A stretch of 64,000 bases of DNA from Trebonia sp963759545 (GCA_963759545.1 CAVXAB010000017.1:1-64000); one strand, 5' to 3'; positions 35,272 through 44,192 are shown, counted from the stretch's first letter. A program made the numbers and translations. Notes: generated from the letters alone by a model not told the origin.

Positions 35272-36657
35272 CTACGCGGTAGCGAAGCCGCTGTAGGGAA
35301 CGCCCAGGTAGGGGAAGCTCCCGAGGTACCCGGAAGGCACGCTGCTGTCGGTGAGGCCGTCGGTGACCTGGCTGGCCGCCGCGTCCGGCTTGTAGGACTT
35401 GTCGACGAGCGGGACGGTCACGCCGGCGATGGCGCGCAGCTCGACGGTGACCACGTCGTCGAACACCCGGCGGCCGTTAGGGAACCCGGCCAGGTCGCCG
35501 CCAACCACACCGAGCGGGTTCGGGCTCTTGCTCGCCGGGATGGCCGTGTTGAGCCTGAGCATGTCCGCGAGGACCGAGCCCGTGTTGTTCTGGAAGCCAG
35601 GCACGATGCCCGACGGGATGCCGGTCAGCAGGATGGCCTCGAGGTCCGCGCGCGGGGTCTTCGCGGCGGCCAGCTTGGCCAGGTTCGGGAAGACGCCCGG
35701 GTAGAGCGCGGGGAGCAGCCTGGCCAGTTCCGGCTGGGTGACCCGGTTGGCGAACGCCTTATCGTGGTGCGGCGGCTGCGTGTTCCAGAAGTCCTTCTGG
35801 CCAAGCGGGATCAGCACCTCGTTGACCAGCGGGTTGGCGAGGCGGGACACCTGGTGGAACGGGCCGGACATGACGTTGGTGCTCGTGTCCGCGTCCCATA
35901 TGCTGGCCCGCTGGCGGCTCGCCGTGGTCCACACGCCGATCACCGAGCCCTTGTCGGTCACCTTGCCGTGCGGGCTGCCCGACAGCAGGTCGCCGGTCGG
36001 CACCTGGATCGCGATCGAGTGCACGTTCAGCTGCGCGGTGGCGTTGACGCCGGCCGCGGCCGTGCTGAACACGTTCATTCCGTACTGGGCGTGCAGGTTC
36101 TCGAACGGGCGCAGGTCACCCAGGTCGAAGATCGCGCCGAGGTCCACGTAGAAGCCGTCGGCGCGCTGGCCAGCGAAGACCTTGATGCCGCCGCTGAGCC
36201 CGTGGACGGCGGCCGCTGCCAGGCTGGCGTAGTTCGGCGTGGACAGCGGGCCGATGTTGCAGGGCGGGCAGACGAGGCCGTGCGCCAGGACAGTGCTCTT
36301 GTTGCCCTTGACCTGGGTGACCTTGTAGGTCTGGCGCCTGTTCCAGTTCCTGCTGCCCAGCGACGTGATCGGGCCGGTGTTGTAGAGGAACGTGTCCTTG
36401 TCGGCCAGCTCGGTCTTGAACAGGAATTGGTAGGTGACGTCCGGCTCGGCGTCGCCGTTGTTGTCGACGTGGATCTCATAAAGCACGTCGTCGCCGAACG
36501 CGTAGAAGTTCGGGCCGCCTGCGGGGCCCTGCAGCGGGATGTAGTTCGCGATCAGGGTGACGGTGCCCGGGCGGTCCGGGCTTACGAACGCGTAGACGTC
36601 AGTGCTGTCGGCTACCGGATCCTGGGAGATCTCCGGGGCCTCGCGATGCGATGACAC
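35272..36657 (-). CDS. DUF4331 domain protein
   Basis: 461 residues beginning MSSHREAPEISQDPVADSTD, the hallmark start of DUF4331 proteins. Other family segments are TDVYAFVSPDRPGTVTL, a paired-Cys VCPPCNIGPLSTPNY and a C-terminal SFPYLGVPYSGF. No signal peptide is seen, although an exported location is possible through a partner. The biochemical role is not established. Its upstream neighbour is a twin-arginine protein and its downstream neighbour a small beta protein. Confidence 0.88.
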   Translation of the reverse strand: MSSHREAPEISQDPVADSTDVYAFVSPDRPGTVTLIANYIPLQGPAGGPNFYAFGDDVLYEIHVDNNGDAEPDVTYQFLFKTELADKDTFLYNTGPITSLGSRNWNRRQTYKVTQVKGNKSTVLAHGLVCPPCNIGPLSTPNYASLAAAAVHGLSGGIKVFAGQRADGFYVDLGAIFDLGDLRPFENLHAQYGMNVFSTAAAGVNATAQLNVHSIAIQVPTGDLLSGSPHGKVTDKGSVIGVWTTASRQRASIWDADTSTNVMSGPFHQVSRLANPLVNEVLIPLGQKDFWNTQPPHHDKAFANRVTQPELARLLPALYPGVFPNLAKLAAAKTPRADLEAILLTGIPSGIVPGFQNNTGSVLADMLRLNTAIPASKSPNPLGVVGGDLAGFPNGRRVFDDVVTVELRAIAGVTVPLVDKSYKPDAAASQVTDGLTDSSVPSGYLGSFPYLGVPYSGFATA

Positions 36658-36696
36658 TCTGTTACCTCACTTCGGCGTGATGAGCGCAGTGGACGG

Positions 36697-37083
36697 TTAC
36701 TGAGCCGTCTGAAGGCCGTCGAGCAGCTGGGCGACCAGCCGGGGGTTGTGTATCCGGACCTGGCTGGTGCCGTTGAAGACCTCGAACTCGCCGCTTGCGG
36801 TGTCCCGCAGGTACACGACGAGCGGCTCGCCGCTGGGGTTCTGCGGCGGCGCGGGCGCGGCAGCCGCCTTCCCGGCGTCCGCGGGCCCGGACCCGGCCGG
36901 CCGGGTAGCGGCGAAGACGGCGCCGCCGCCCGCCGCCGCGGCGAGCCCGACCGCGCCGACGCCGGCGGCGCCGCGCAGCAGGGACCGCCGGGACACGGAA
37001 GAGGCCGGCTGACCGACCCCCGCTTCGATGTCGCTGCCCGGCTGAGCCTGCGGTGGCTGGTACGCATGATTCTGAGGAGGCAT
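36697..37083 (-). CDS. Tat-exported small protein in the DUF4331 operon
   Basis: 128 residues from the ATG at 37083, preceded by GAAGGAC. A twin-arginine signal (VSRRSLLRGAAG plus a hydrophobic stretch) precedes an Ala/Pro linker and a C-terminal beta domain (EPLVVYLRDTASGEFEVFNG, then VRIHNPRLVAQLLDGL). It may be secreted or membrane-anchored. It leads the DUF4331 gene by 39 bp and is probably co-transcribed with it. Confidence 0.75.
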   Translation of the reverse strand: MPPQNHAYQPPQAQPGSDIEAGVGQPASSVSRRSLLRGAAGVGAVGLAAAAGGGAVFAATRPAGSGPADAGKAAAAPAPPQNPSGEPLVVYLRDTASGEFEVFNGTSQVRIHNPRLVAQLLDGLQTAQ

Positions 37084-37266
37084 AATGTCCTTCCCTGGTA
37101 TACGGCTTGCCGTTTCGCACCGCATTCGGCGCGGCGCGGACCTCCGGATTGGCCGCTCCTGACTTCGCAATCAAACCGTTACCGGAAGGTCGGCCCGTCG
37201 GCTGTTCCGCCTGCGGAAACGGGCATCTTGCCCTCGTACACTGCAGCGGTGACAGCTGGAGAGATC

Positions 37267-37713
37267 ATGACCGACGACCCGCGCAAGCCCGAGGTGCGAG
37301 GGCTGCTCGAACGGCACCTGGCGTTCTGCCTGTCGGAGACGCCGCCGGAGCACAGCTTCGCACTGAACGTGGACGGGCTGCTCGACCCGAAGGTCACGTT
37401 CGTCAGCTTCAGGGACGGCGGCGCGGTTCTCGGCGTGGCGGCGATCAAGGAGCTCGACGCGGCGCATGCCGAATTGAAGTCAATGCACACGGCGGCGGAG
37501 GCCCGGGGACGGGGCGTCGGCCGGGCGCTGCTTGGCCACCTGCTCGACACCGCCAGGGCACGCGGGTACCGGCGCGTGTCACTGGAGACCGGCACCACGC
37601 CCGGGTTCGCGGCGGCGCGGGCGCTGTACGAGTCCGCGGGATTCACCCCGACCGGCCCGTTCGCTGATTACCCGCAGACGGGCGACAACTGCTTCTACGC
37701 CAGAATCCTGTAG
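37267..37713 (+). CDS. GNAT family N-acetyltransferase
   Basis: 148 residues from the ATG at 37267, 6 bp after GGAG. The acetyl-CoA pyrophosphate loop reads ARGRGVGRALLGHLL (RGxGxG/A form), and the last helix reads FAAARALYESAGFTPTGPF. The substrate is unknown; short GNATs of this type acetylate small amines. It is divergent from the DUF4331 operon and followed by repeat-bearing spacer. Confidence 0.88.
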   Translation: MTDDPRKPEVRGLLERHLAFCLSETPPEHSFALNVDGLLDPKVTFVSFRDGGAVLGVAAIKELDAAHAELKSMHTAAEARGRGVGRALLGHLLDTARARGYRRVSLETGTTPGFAAARALYESAGFTPTGPFADYPQTGDNCFYARIL

Positions 37714-37740
37714 GCGGCGCCAAGCCCAAACCAGCGCTCC

Positions 37741-37758
37741 GCGCTTCTTGCTGTTATC
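37741..37758 (+). repeat. Dispersed intergenic repeat GCGCTTCTTGCTGTTATC, copy 1
   Basis: 18-bp element 28 bp after the GNAT stop. The same string recurs at 37855 (17 bp), 47816 and 51986, always between genes and on the plus strand. Confidence 0.75.
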
Positions 37759-37793
37759 CGCTACTGCACGCGGCCCAGCCGGGCCTGCCAGTC

Positions 37794-37839
37794 ATGGTGG
37801 ATCGTTGGCCACACTATGGGAGGTCTAACGATCCACCAT
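37794..37839. repeat. 13-bp inverted repeat with 20-base loop
   Basis: ATGGTGGATCGTT (37794-37806) and AACGATCCACCAT (37827-37839) are perfect inverse copies. The structure lies between repeat copies 1 and 2 and could end transcription of the GNAT gene or recN. A second inverted repeat of identical dimensions lies at 52697-52742. Confidence 0.65.
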
Positions 37840-37854
37840 AACTGCGCGTTACCT

Positions 37855-37871
37855 CGCTTCTTGCTGTTATC
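37855..37871 (+). repeat. Dispersed intergenic repeat CGCTTCTTGCTGTTATC, copy 2
   Basis: 17-bp match to the element at 37741, in the same orientation. Together the two copies flank the inverted repeat at 37794-37839. Confidence 0.75.
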
Positions 37872-37951
37872 AGGTCAGGCGGCAGGCCCTGGGCCGCCAG
37901 CTCTGGGCTGCGGAGGAGGATTCCGGTGAACGCGGGGCGTGGGCGGGCGGG

Positions 37952-39859
37952 CTACTGCCTGGAGGCCTGGTCGGCGGCCATCGCCAGCAGCTCGGCGGCG
38001 TGGGCCTGGCCGAACTCGGAGTCTTCAAGGCCGGCCAGCATGCGGGACAGCTCGCGGACGCGGGCCTCGTGCTCGAGGCGGATCACGCTCGTGCTGGTGA
38101 TCGTGCCGTCGATCGACTTGGCGACCACCAGGTGGTTGTCGGCGAACGCGGCGACCTGGGGCAGGTGGGTGACCACGATGACCTGCGCGAGCCTGGCCAG
38201 CTTGGCGAGGCGGCGGCCGATCTCGACGGCGGCCTTGCCCCCCACGCCCGCGTCCACCTCGTCGAAGACGAACGTCGGGACCGGGTCCGCGCCGGCGAAC
38301 ACCACCTCGATCGCGAGCATCACCCGGGAGAGCTCGCCGCCGGATGCGCCCTTGTGCAGCGGCAGCGCAGGCGCACCGGGGTTGGAGGCGAGGCGGATCT
38401 CCACGTCGTCGGCGCCATGGGGCCCGGGCTCGCCGAGCGGGGTAAGCGCGACGGAGATCCTGGCGTGCGGCATGGCGAGGGCGGTCAGCTCCGCGGTGAC
38501 GTCGGCGGCGAACCGCTCCCCCGCCTCGGCGCGCAGCCGGGTGAGCCGGCCGGCCAGGTCGGTGACCTGCGCCGCGAGGTCCGCTTCCTCGGCGGTGAGC
38601 GCCGTGATCGTGTCGTCGTCATTGTCCAGCTCGGTGACCCGGTCCGCGGCCAGGCGCGCCCACTCAAGGACGTACGCGGCGTCGTCGGGTTCCTCGGCGG
38701 GAAATAGCCCGTCCGGCTCGGCGGCGCTCTCCCCATCCGCCGCGCCGTCGGCCTCCGCGCCGGCGGAGGCGCCGCCGTCCGGGCCCGTGCCGTCAGGAAC
38801 TGGGCCGTCCTGCGCCGCTGACGACGTCCCGGCGGGCCCCAGCCTCACCGGGGCGCCGTTGATGTGCGCGTTGACGCCGCCGGGGCCGTAGAGGCGGATG
38901 ACGCGGGCCAGGGCGGCCCGCCGGTCCTGGACGGCCGCGAGGCGGGCCGGGTCGGCGTCGATGCCCTGGATATAGGAGGCCAGCTCGGCTGCCACCTCGG
39001 AGACCAGGTACGCGGCGTCCGATAGCCGGGCGGCCACGCCGTCGATCTCCGTGTCGTGGCGGCGGACGGCGTCCAGTGCCCGCCGCGCGTGGCCGAGCAG
39101 CGTCACGGCGTCTACGGCGTCGTTGCCCGCCGTCGGGTCGCCGAGCAGCGCCTCGTGGGCGGTCGTGGCGGCGGCGTGCAGCGAGTCGGCGTTGGCCAGC
39201 CGCTCTTCCTCCGCGCGCAGGGCCGCTTCCTCGCCCGCCGCCGGGTTGAGCTTCTCGATGTCCTCCAGGCCCGCCCGCAGCTCCCTGGCCTCGGCGGCGC
39301 GGGCCCTCGCCTGCGTCGTCAGGGTCGTGAGCTGGTCAAGGACCTTCCGGTGGCGGCCGTAGACGCGCTGGTAATCCGCAAGCACCTCGGCGAGCACGCC
39401 GCCCGCGTACTTGTCGAGCGACTCCCGCTGCCTGCCGGCCTTCAGCAGCTGCTGCTGGTCGGACTGTCCGTGCACGGCGACAAGGTCGTCGGAGAGGTAC
39501 GTGAGCAGCGATACCGGGACAGAACGTCCGCCCGCGAACGCCCTGGACCGGCCCTCGCCCGATACCGTCCTGGTCAGGACGAGGGTGCCATCCTCGTCGA
39601 GGTCACCGCCCGCCTCCTCGACCTGCTGGGCGACCTTGCCGCGCGGGTCGGTGCGCAGCCGCCCCTCGACCGAGGCACGCTGCGCGCCTGGACGGACCCT
39701 GGTCGGGTCCGCGCGGCCACCGAACAGCAGCCCGAGGCCGGTCACGACCATGGTCTTGCCCGCGCCCGTCTCGCCGGTCAGCGCCGTGAAGCCGGGCGAG
39801 AGCTCAAGCAGCGCGTCGTTGATGACCCCGAGCCCGGTGATGCGCACTTCCTCAAGCAT
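37952..39859 (-). CDS. recN: DNA repair protein RecN
   Basis: 635 residues from the ATG at 39859. SMC-like ATPase with Walker A GETGAGKTM near the N-terminus, a long coiled-coil middle and the C-terminal signature GASGGELSRVMLAIEV and Walker B TFVFDEVDAGVGG. RecN holds broken ends together during double-strand break repair. An Ala/Gly/Asp-rich insertion of about 60 residues (nucleotides about 38690-38860) makes it longer than most homologues. nadK and tlyA lie upstream in the conserved order. No clear LexA box is visible upstream. Confidence 0.95.
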   Translation of the reverse strand: MLEEVRITGLGVINDALLELSPGFTALTGETGAGKTMVVTGLGLLFGGRADPTRVRPGAQRASVEGRLRTDPRGKVAQQVEEAGGDLDEDGTLVLTRTVSGEGRSRAFAGGRSVPVSLLTYLSDDLVAVHGQSDQQQLLKAGRQRESLDKYAGGVLAEVLADYQRVYGRHRKVLDQLTTLTTQARARAAEARELRAGLEDIEKLNPAAGEEAALRAEEERLANADSLHAAATTAHEALLGDPTAGNDAVDAVTLLGHARRALDAVRRHDTEIDGVAARLSDAAYLVSEVAAELASYIQGIDADPARLAAVQDRRAALARVIRLYGPGGVNAHINGAPVRLGPAGTSSAAQDGPVPDGTGPDGGASAGAEADGAADGESAAEPDGLFPAEEPDDAAYVLEWARLAADRVTELDNDDDTITALTAEEADLAAQVTDLAGRLTRLRAEAGERFAADVTAELTALAMPHARISVALTPLGEPGPHGADDVEIRLASNPGAPALPLHKGASGGELSRVMLAIEVVFAGADPVPTFVFDEVDAGVGGKAAVEIGRRLAKLARLAQVIVVTHLPQVAAFADNHLVVAKSIDGTITSTSVIRLEHEARVRELSRMLAGLEDSEFGQAHAAELLAMAADQASRQ

Positions 39860-40249
39860 GACCGCCGCCGTCTCCCTTTTTACCGACCCGCCCAGCCTCG
39901 CCAACCCGCCCGCCCCGCCCCGTGGCAAGGCCGACTTTACCGTCGCGGCCGTCCGCGCGAAGGGCGGTCCCAGGTGCCTGCCGCCTGCCCGCTACGCCTC
40001 ACCGTACAAGCCGTCGCCGACACTCTCGCCGCCGACGGCCGATCCGGCGGGCCCCGCCGTGCACCGATATCCGCGATCCTTTCGCTTAAATGTTTGCATT
40101 CAGTGTCACCCGGCCGACGCCCTCAAGCAAATATTTCGGAACAGAAGTTGAGCGCGAGTCGCCGTGCGCGCCGGCGTTTTGGGCTGAGGAGGCGGGGAGC
40201 GAGGCCACGAGCGCCCCCGCGGGCCGCAGGGCGCGGCGGGCGTCAGGTT
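39860..40249. other. Spacer between nadK and recN
   Basis: 390 bp without a supportable gene. A lower-GC patch near 40080-40150 may hold the recN promoter. I see no repeat or strong hairpin. Confidence 0.4.
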
Positions 40250-41260
40250 CTAGCGGCCGGACCGGCCAGGCCGGCCGCGCCAGCCGGCGACGGGCAGGTC
40301 GAACTTGGCCACCAGGCGGTCGGTGAACTCCCCGCCGGCGTGCTGGCCGCCGAGGTCGTGCACCCGGGCAAGCAGGACAGGCAGTTCCCCCTTGCGCACC
40401 TCGATCCTGGCGCCAGGCGACAGGTCGAACCGGCGGCGGCCGTCACACCACAGGACCGCCCGTTCCGACTCAAGGCCGCCGCTTCCGCCCTCGGTGTCAG
40501 GGCCGCCCGTGAGAGGGCCGTGCGCCTCGGTGCCAGCCAACTCGCCGGCCTCGCGGACGAGCTCCACGGCAAGCACCGACCGCGGCGAGACGACGAGGGG
40601 CCTGGCGAAGAGCGCGTGCGCCGCGAGTGGCACCATAAGCAGCGCCTCCACCTCGGGCCAGACCACGGGACCGCCGGCCGAGAACGCGTAGGCGGTCGAC
40701 CCGGTCGGCGTGGCGCACACCACGCCGTCGCATCCCCAGCGCGACAGCGGGCGGCCGTCCACCTCGATGACGACCTCGACCATGCGCTCGCGGGCGGCCT
40801 TTTCCACGCTGACCTCGTTCAGCGCCCAGGTGCTCGCGATGTAGGTGCCGTTGTCGCGGGCCACCACGTCGAGGGTCATCCGCTCCTCGACCCGGTAGTC
40901 GCCGGCGAGGAGGCGGTCCACGGTCTGGATGAGCCCGTCGGGCTCGGCCTCGGCGAGGAAGCCGATATGGCCCAGGTTCACGCCGATCAGCGGGGTGCCC
41001 GCCGGGCGGGCAAGCTCCGCGGCACGCAGCAGCGTCCCGTCGCCGCCAAGGACGATGACAAGCTCCGCGCCCTCGGCGGCCTCGGGCCCGAACGGGACCA
41101 CGGTCGCGCCGACGCACTCGAGGGCGGGGACTTCGGCCTCGGTCACCCGCACCGCGACGCCCGCGGCGACCAGGCGCTCGATGGCCTGCGTCGCGCTGCG
41201 GCGCGCGCCTTCCTTGCCGGTGTGCGCGACCACCAGCATCGTCCGCTTCGATTCACCCAT
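40250..41260 (-). CDS. nadK: NAD kinase
   Basis: 336 residues from the ATG at 41260. It has the NAD-kinase diacylglycerol-kinase-like motif VLGGDGTLLRAAEL, the NxGxxGFL segment NLGHIGFLAEAE and the substrate loop CATPTGSTAYAFSAGGP. It makes NADP from NAD and ATP or polyphosphate. A Gly-rich insert (GPLTGGPDTEGGSGGLE) lies in the C-terminal part. tlyA lies upstream and overlaps its 5' end. Confidence 0.95.
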   Translation of the reverse strand: MGESKRTMLVVAHTGKEGARRSATQAIERLVAAGVAVRVTEAEVPALECVGATVVPFGPEAAEGAELVIVLGGDGTLLRAAELARPAGTPLIGVNLGHIGFLAEAEPDGLIQTVDRLLAGDYRVEERMTLDVVARDNGTYIASTWALNEVSVEKAARERMVEVVIEVDGRPLSRWGCDGVVCATPTGSTAYAFSAGGPVVWPEVEALLMVPLAAHALFARPLVVSPRSVLAVELVREAGELAGTEAHGPLTGGPDTEGGSGGLESERAVLWCDGRRRFDLSPGARIEVRKGELPVLLARVHDLGGQHAGGEFTDRLVAKFDLPVAGWRGRPGRSGR

Positions 41261-42165
41261 CGGGTGCAACTTACCTCGCCGCCCTGGCACCGTGAGCACC
41301 CGGATAGCGCTCCGCCGTAATGTCCGCTTTCGTCGGGTGACGGTGACGGTCCACCGGACGATAACCGCGGGCCTGACTCGATCGCGTGACGCAGGACGGC
41401 CTCGTCCAGCTGGGGCGCGCCGCGCCGGAACCAGACGAAGTATTCCACGTTCCCCGCCGGCCCGGGCAGCGGACTTGCCGTCACACCTCTTACGCCCAGC
41501 CCCAGTGACAATGCCGTGTCACAGACGGAGCGGACCGCGGCCGCCCTGTCCTCCGGTGACCGCACGACGCCGCCCGCGCCGACCCGGCCCTTGCCCATCT
41601 CGAACTGCGGCTTGACCATGAGCACGAAGTCCGCGTCCGGCGCAGCGCACCCGACGAGCGCGGGCAGCACCTTGGACAGCGAGATGAACGACAGGTCGGC
41701 GACCACGACCTGCGGCGGCGGCGCCACCAGGGCCGGGTCGAGCGTGCGCACGTTCACCCGGTCAAGCACGGTGACGCGCTCGTCCGTGCGGAGCGACCAG
41801 GCAAGCTGGCCGTACCCGACGTCCGCCGCGACCACGTGCGCCGCGCCGGCGCGCAGCAGCACGTCGGTGAAGCCGCCGGTTGACGCGCCGGCGTCAAGGC
41901 AGCGCCTGCCCGCCACGTCAAGGCCGGAGAACGCCGCAAGTGCCCCGGCCAGCTTGTGCCCGCCGCGCGACACGTACTGCGGCCCGGCGTCGGCATCGTC
42001 CGCCACGGTGACCGCCGCGTCCCTGGCCACCTGGGTGGCGGGCTTGGCGGCGACCTGGCCGCCGATCGCGACACGCCCCGCCGCGATCAGCTCCGCGGCC
42101 TGCTCCCGCGACCTGGCAAGTCCCCGCCGGACGAGTTCCGCGTCCAGCCTCCCGCGCGCCGTCAC
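41143..42165 (-). CDS. tlyA: TlyA-type 16S/23S rRNA 2'-O-methyltransferase, with overlong C-terminus
   Basis: 340 residues from the GTG at 42165, preceded by GGAGG. The N-terminal S4 RNA-binding domain reads RLDAELVRRGLARSREQA; the FtsJ-like methyltransferase has LDAGASTGGFTDVLL, ADVGYGQLAW and MVKPQFEMGKG. TlyA methylates C1409 of 16S and C1920 of 23S rRNA, which gives capreomycin sensitivity. Homologues end near the AIESGP segment (about 41375). Here the frame runs on for 78 residues, overlapping nadK by 118 bp. One extra base near 41368 would give a stop at about 41270, so the tail is doubtful. Confidence 0.88.
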   Translation of the reverse strand: MTARGRLDAELVRRGLARSREQAAELIAAGRVAIGGQVAAKPATQVARDAAVTVADDADAGPQYVSRGGHKLAGALAAFSGLDVAGRRCLDAGASTGGFTDVLLRAGAAHVVAADVGYGQLAWSLRTDERVTVLDRVNVRTLDPALVAPPPQVVVADLSFISLSKVLPALVGCAAPDADFVLMVKPQFEMGKGRVGAGGVVRSPEDRAAAVRSVCDTALSLGLGVRGVTASPLPGPAGNVEYFVWFRRGAPQLDEAVLRHAIESGPRLSSGGPSPSPDESGHYGGALSGCSRCQGGEVSCTRWVNRSGRCWWSRTPARKARAAARRRPSSAWSPRASRCG

Positions 42166-42194
42166 GGCCGCGGTCCTCCGCCTGCGCTCTCCCT

Positions 42195-42234
42195 GTGTGC
42201 CGTTGGGCCGGCTATGGCCGGCCCAACGGCACAC
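42195..42234. terminator. Perfect 18-bp hairpin upstream of tlyA
   Basis: The arms 42195-42212 and 42217-42234 are perfect inverse copies (GTGTGCCGTTGGGCCGGC and its complement) around a TATG loop. It lies between the small-protein stop and the tlyA start on the same strand. It may terminate most transcripts of the small gene or act as an attenuator for tlyA. Confidence 0.65.
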
Positions 42235-42258
42235 GGGCGCTGGAAGTCGTGCGCCGGC

Positions 42259-42588
42259 TCAGGCATGTGGCCGCCGAGGCCAGACTGCCGGGCCAGTAGG
42301 GCCCGGCCTTGGCGGGCCCGGCCGAGGCACGGTGCCCGCACCAAGCTCGTCCTGCTCGCCTGGCGCCTGGCCGCCTGGCTCGCCTGGACGCGCGGGGACG
42401 GCAGGACCCGGCCTGCCGGGGTCGCCGAGCTCGCCGAGGATCTCGCGCAGCCGGTCGTGGACTCCTTCGAGGACGGCGGGGCGTTCGGCGAGGTCCACAT
42501 CCTCAAGCGAGGCGAGGCCGCCGATGGCCGCGTCGACGCGAGGGTCACCGGTGGGGGCGAGAGAAGGCCGAGATCGCTGCGAATCCAT
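42259..42588 (-). CDS. Small conserved protein upstream of tlyA, unknown function
   Basis: 109 residues; the ATG at 42588 lies 10 bp after GGAGGAG, with an alternative TTG at 42597. The N-terminal half is ordered (DPRVDAAIGGLASLEDVDLA, then VLEGVHDRLREILGELG), with a helix resembling an oligomerisation segment. The C-terminus is Pro/Gly-rich. Similar short proteins precede tlyA in other actinomycetes. No function is assigned. Confidence 0.65.
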   Translation of the reverse strand: MDSQRSRPSLAPTGDPRVDAAIGGLASLEDVDLAERPAVLEGVHDRLREILGELGDPGRPGPAVPARPGEPGGQAPGEQDELGAGTVPRPGPPRPGPTGPAVWPRRPHA

Positions 42589-42686
42589 GATTTTCAATCT
42601 CCTCCGGTGCCCAGGTCACCCGATTGGTCATGCGGTACGCTACCCTCCCGCGTGAACGGTACCGCCCAACGAGGAGCGAGGCGCAC

Positions 42687-43028
42687 ATGTCTTCGGCCGA
42701 AGAGTGCCGCACGGCACTGCAAAAGCTAGCGGGCCGCCTGACGGAGCTCAGCCCCGCCGAGCGGGAGCAGTATTTCGGGAACCGGACAATCAGCGTGACC
42801 GTTCCCGACCTTGACGTCACGTTCGTGACCGTCCTCGGCTCTGGCGACGACCCGGTGCGGGAGGCCGCGCCCGGCGAGCCCCCGGCGGACATCCGGATGA
42901 CCGCCAAGAGCGATGAGGTGGTCGCCCTGGCGGAGCAGCCGATGAACATCGCACGCGCCTGGATGTCGGGGCGGATCAAGATCGAGGCGTCGATGAAGGA
43001 CCTGTTCCGCCTCCGCCGGCTGCTGTAG
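42687..43028 (+). CDS. SCP2 sterol-binding-fold protein
   Basis: 113 residues from the ATG at 42687 after GAGGAGCGAGG. The fold marks are an early ISVTVPDLDVTFVT strand pair, PPADIRMTAKSDEVVALAEQ and a C-terminal WMSGRIKIEASMKDL, typical of SCP2-domain lipid-binding proteins. The ligand is unknown. It is divergent from the small protein gene upstream of tlyA. Confidence 0.85.
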   Translation: MSSAEECRTALQKLAGRLTELSPAEREQYFGNRTISVTVPDLDVTFVTVLGSGDDPVREAAPGEPPADIRMTAKSDEVVALAEQPMNIARAWMSGRIKIEASMKDLFRLRRLL

Positions 43029-43069
43029 CGGAAGCTTCGCCGGAGGGGGCTAGCTGGGATGATGGTGTC

Positions 43070-43675
43070 ATGGGAGAGCTGATCTTGCTGCGGCACGGGG
43101 AGACCGAGTGGTCCCGGGCAGGCAGGCATACCGGGCGGACCGATGTCCCGCTCACCCCGAAGGGGGTCGCCGACGCGGCCGCGCTGGCACCCATGGTGAC
43201 CCGGCGCGTCGACGACGGGCGCCTCGTCGCGGTGTTCGCCAGCCCGGCGCAGCGGGCACAGCGCACGGCCGCGCTCGCGGGCCTCACGGTGACGAAGACC
43301 GACCCGGACCTGTGGGAGTGGGACTACGGGGGCTACGAGGGCATCACGACCGCCGAGATCCAGCGAACTCGTCCAGGCTGGTCGCTGTGGCGTGACGGGG
43401 TCATCCCCGGTGACGCGGAGCACCCGGGCGAGACGGTCGAAGAGGTCGGCGAGCGCGTCGACCGGGTACTGAAGCGGGCCGCGCCGCTGCTGCGGGACGG
43501 TGACGTCGCCCTGGTCGCGCACGGTCACGTGCTCCGGGTGCTTACCGCCCGCTGGCTGGGCCTGCGGCCGACCGACGGGCGGCTGTTCCGGCTGGATACC
43601 GGGACCGTCTCGGCCCTCGGCACGGAGCACGACGAGCCCGTCATCATCAGCTGGAACGTCCCGCCGGCTACCTAG
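43070..43675 (+). CDS. Histidine phosphatase (phosphoglycerate mutase-like)
   Basis: 201 residues. The catalytic start ELILLRHGETEWS holds the RHG phospho-acceptor His; the second His is in VALVAHGHVLRVL and the arginine in FASPAQRAQRTA. These broad-specificity phosphatases act on small phosphates. It may form a transcript with the SCP2 gene 41 bp upstream. Its 3' end overlaps the convergent cutA gene by 8 bp. Confidence 0.9.
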   Translation: MGELILLRHGETEWSRAGRHTGRTDVPLTPKGVADAAALAPMVTRRVDDGRLVAVFASPAQRAQRTAALAGLTVTKTDPDLWEWDYGGYEGITTAEIQRTRPGWSLWRDGVIPGDAEHPGETVEEVGERVDRVLKRAAPLLRDGDVALVAHGHVLRVLTARWLGLRPTDGRLFRLDTGTVSALGTEHDEPVIISWNVPPAT

Positions 43676-44081
43676 TCAGGTCGGGCGCGCCCGACTTATC
43701 CGCGTCGCGGGGGCGCGGTACGTCGGAGTCGCGCGGGCGGGTCTCGTCCGTGATCCAGCCGAGGAACGACGGCGAGCCCGCGACGAACTGCGTCGCGACG
43801 ATCTCCGGCTCGTCGTAGCTGTGCCGCTCGGCAAGGAACGCGGCGAGTGCCTCGTAGCGGTCGGCGGGGAGCTTGAAGAAGACGAACCACTCTTCCGCGC
43901 GCTCGAGCTCGTCGTTCCACCAGTAGGTAGACGCGACAGGCCCGGCAACCTGGCCGCACGCGGCTAGCCGCGCCTCGACCGCCGCCCTGGCCAGTTCCAT
44001 CGCTTCGGCCCGCGAGTCGGTCGTTGTCTGTACCTGCAGGTATTCGCCGCTCTCGCGGCTGCCAGCGTCGCTTCCTGCCAT
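43668..44081 (-). CDS. cutA: Divalent-ion tolerance protein CutA
   Basis: 137 residues from the ATG at 44081. CutA1 marks: ARAAVEARLAACGQV, STYWWNDELERAEEWFVFFK and HSYDEPEIVAT. The trimeric ferredoxin-like fold is widespread and once linked to copper tolerance; its real role is unsettled. The C-terminal 20 residues are charged and extra. The frame is open further upstream, but only this start gives the family N-terminus. Confidence 0.9.
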   Translation of the reverse strand: MAGSDAGSRESGEYLQVQTTTDSRAEAMELARAAVEARLAACGQVAGPVASTYWWNDELERAEEWFVFFKLPADRYEALAAFLAERHSYDEPEIVATQFVAGSPSFLGWITDETRPRDSDVPRPRDADKSGAPDLTR

Positions 44082-44192
44082 GCCACCTGATCGTACGCCG
44101 GCCTGCGATAGTACGCTTACCAGGCTCGGCGCCAGGGCTCGCACGCGCAGTGTTGGCAACGCAGTGCCGATATCGCACAGGGGGTTTCGCTC

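Noticed and set aside
39860..40249. LexA/SOS box before recN
   Set aside because: CAAATATTTCGGAACAG near 40130 is AT-rich but does not match the actinobacterial LexA palindrome.
39056..41320. Open frame of 754 codons on the plus strand
   Set aside because: It is the mirror of recN and nadK, runs through the spacer and has typical GC-driven composition.
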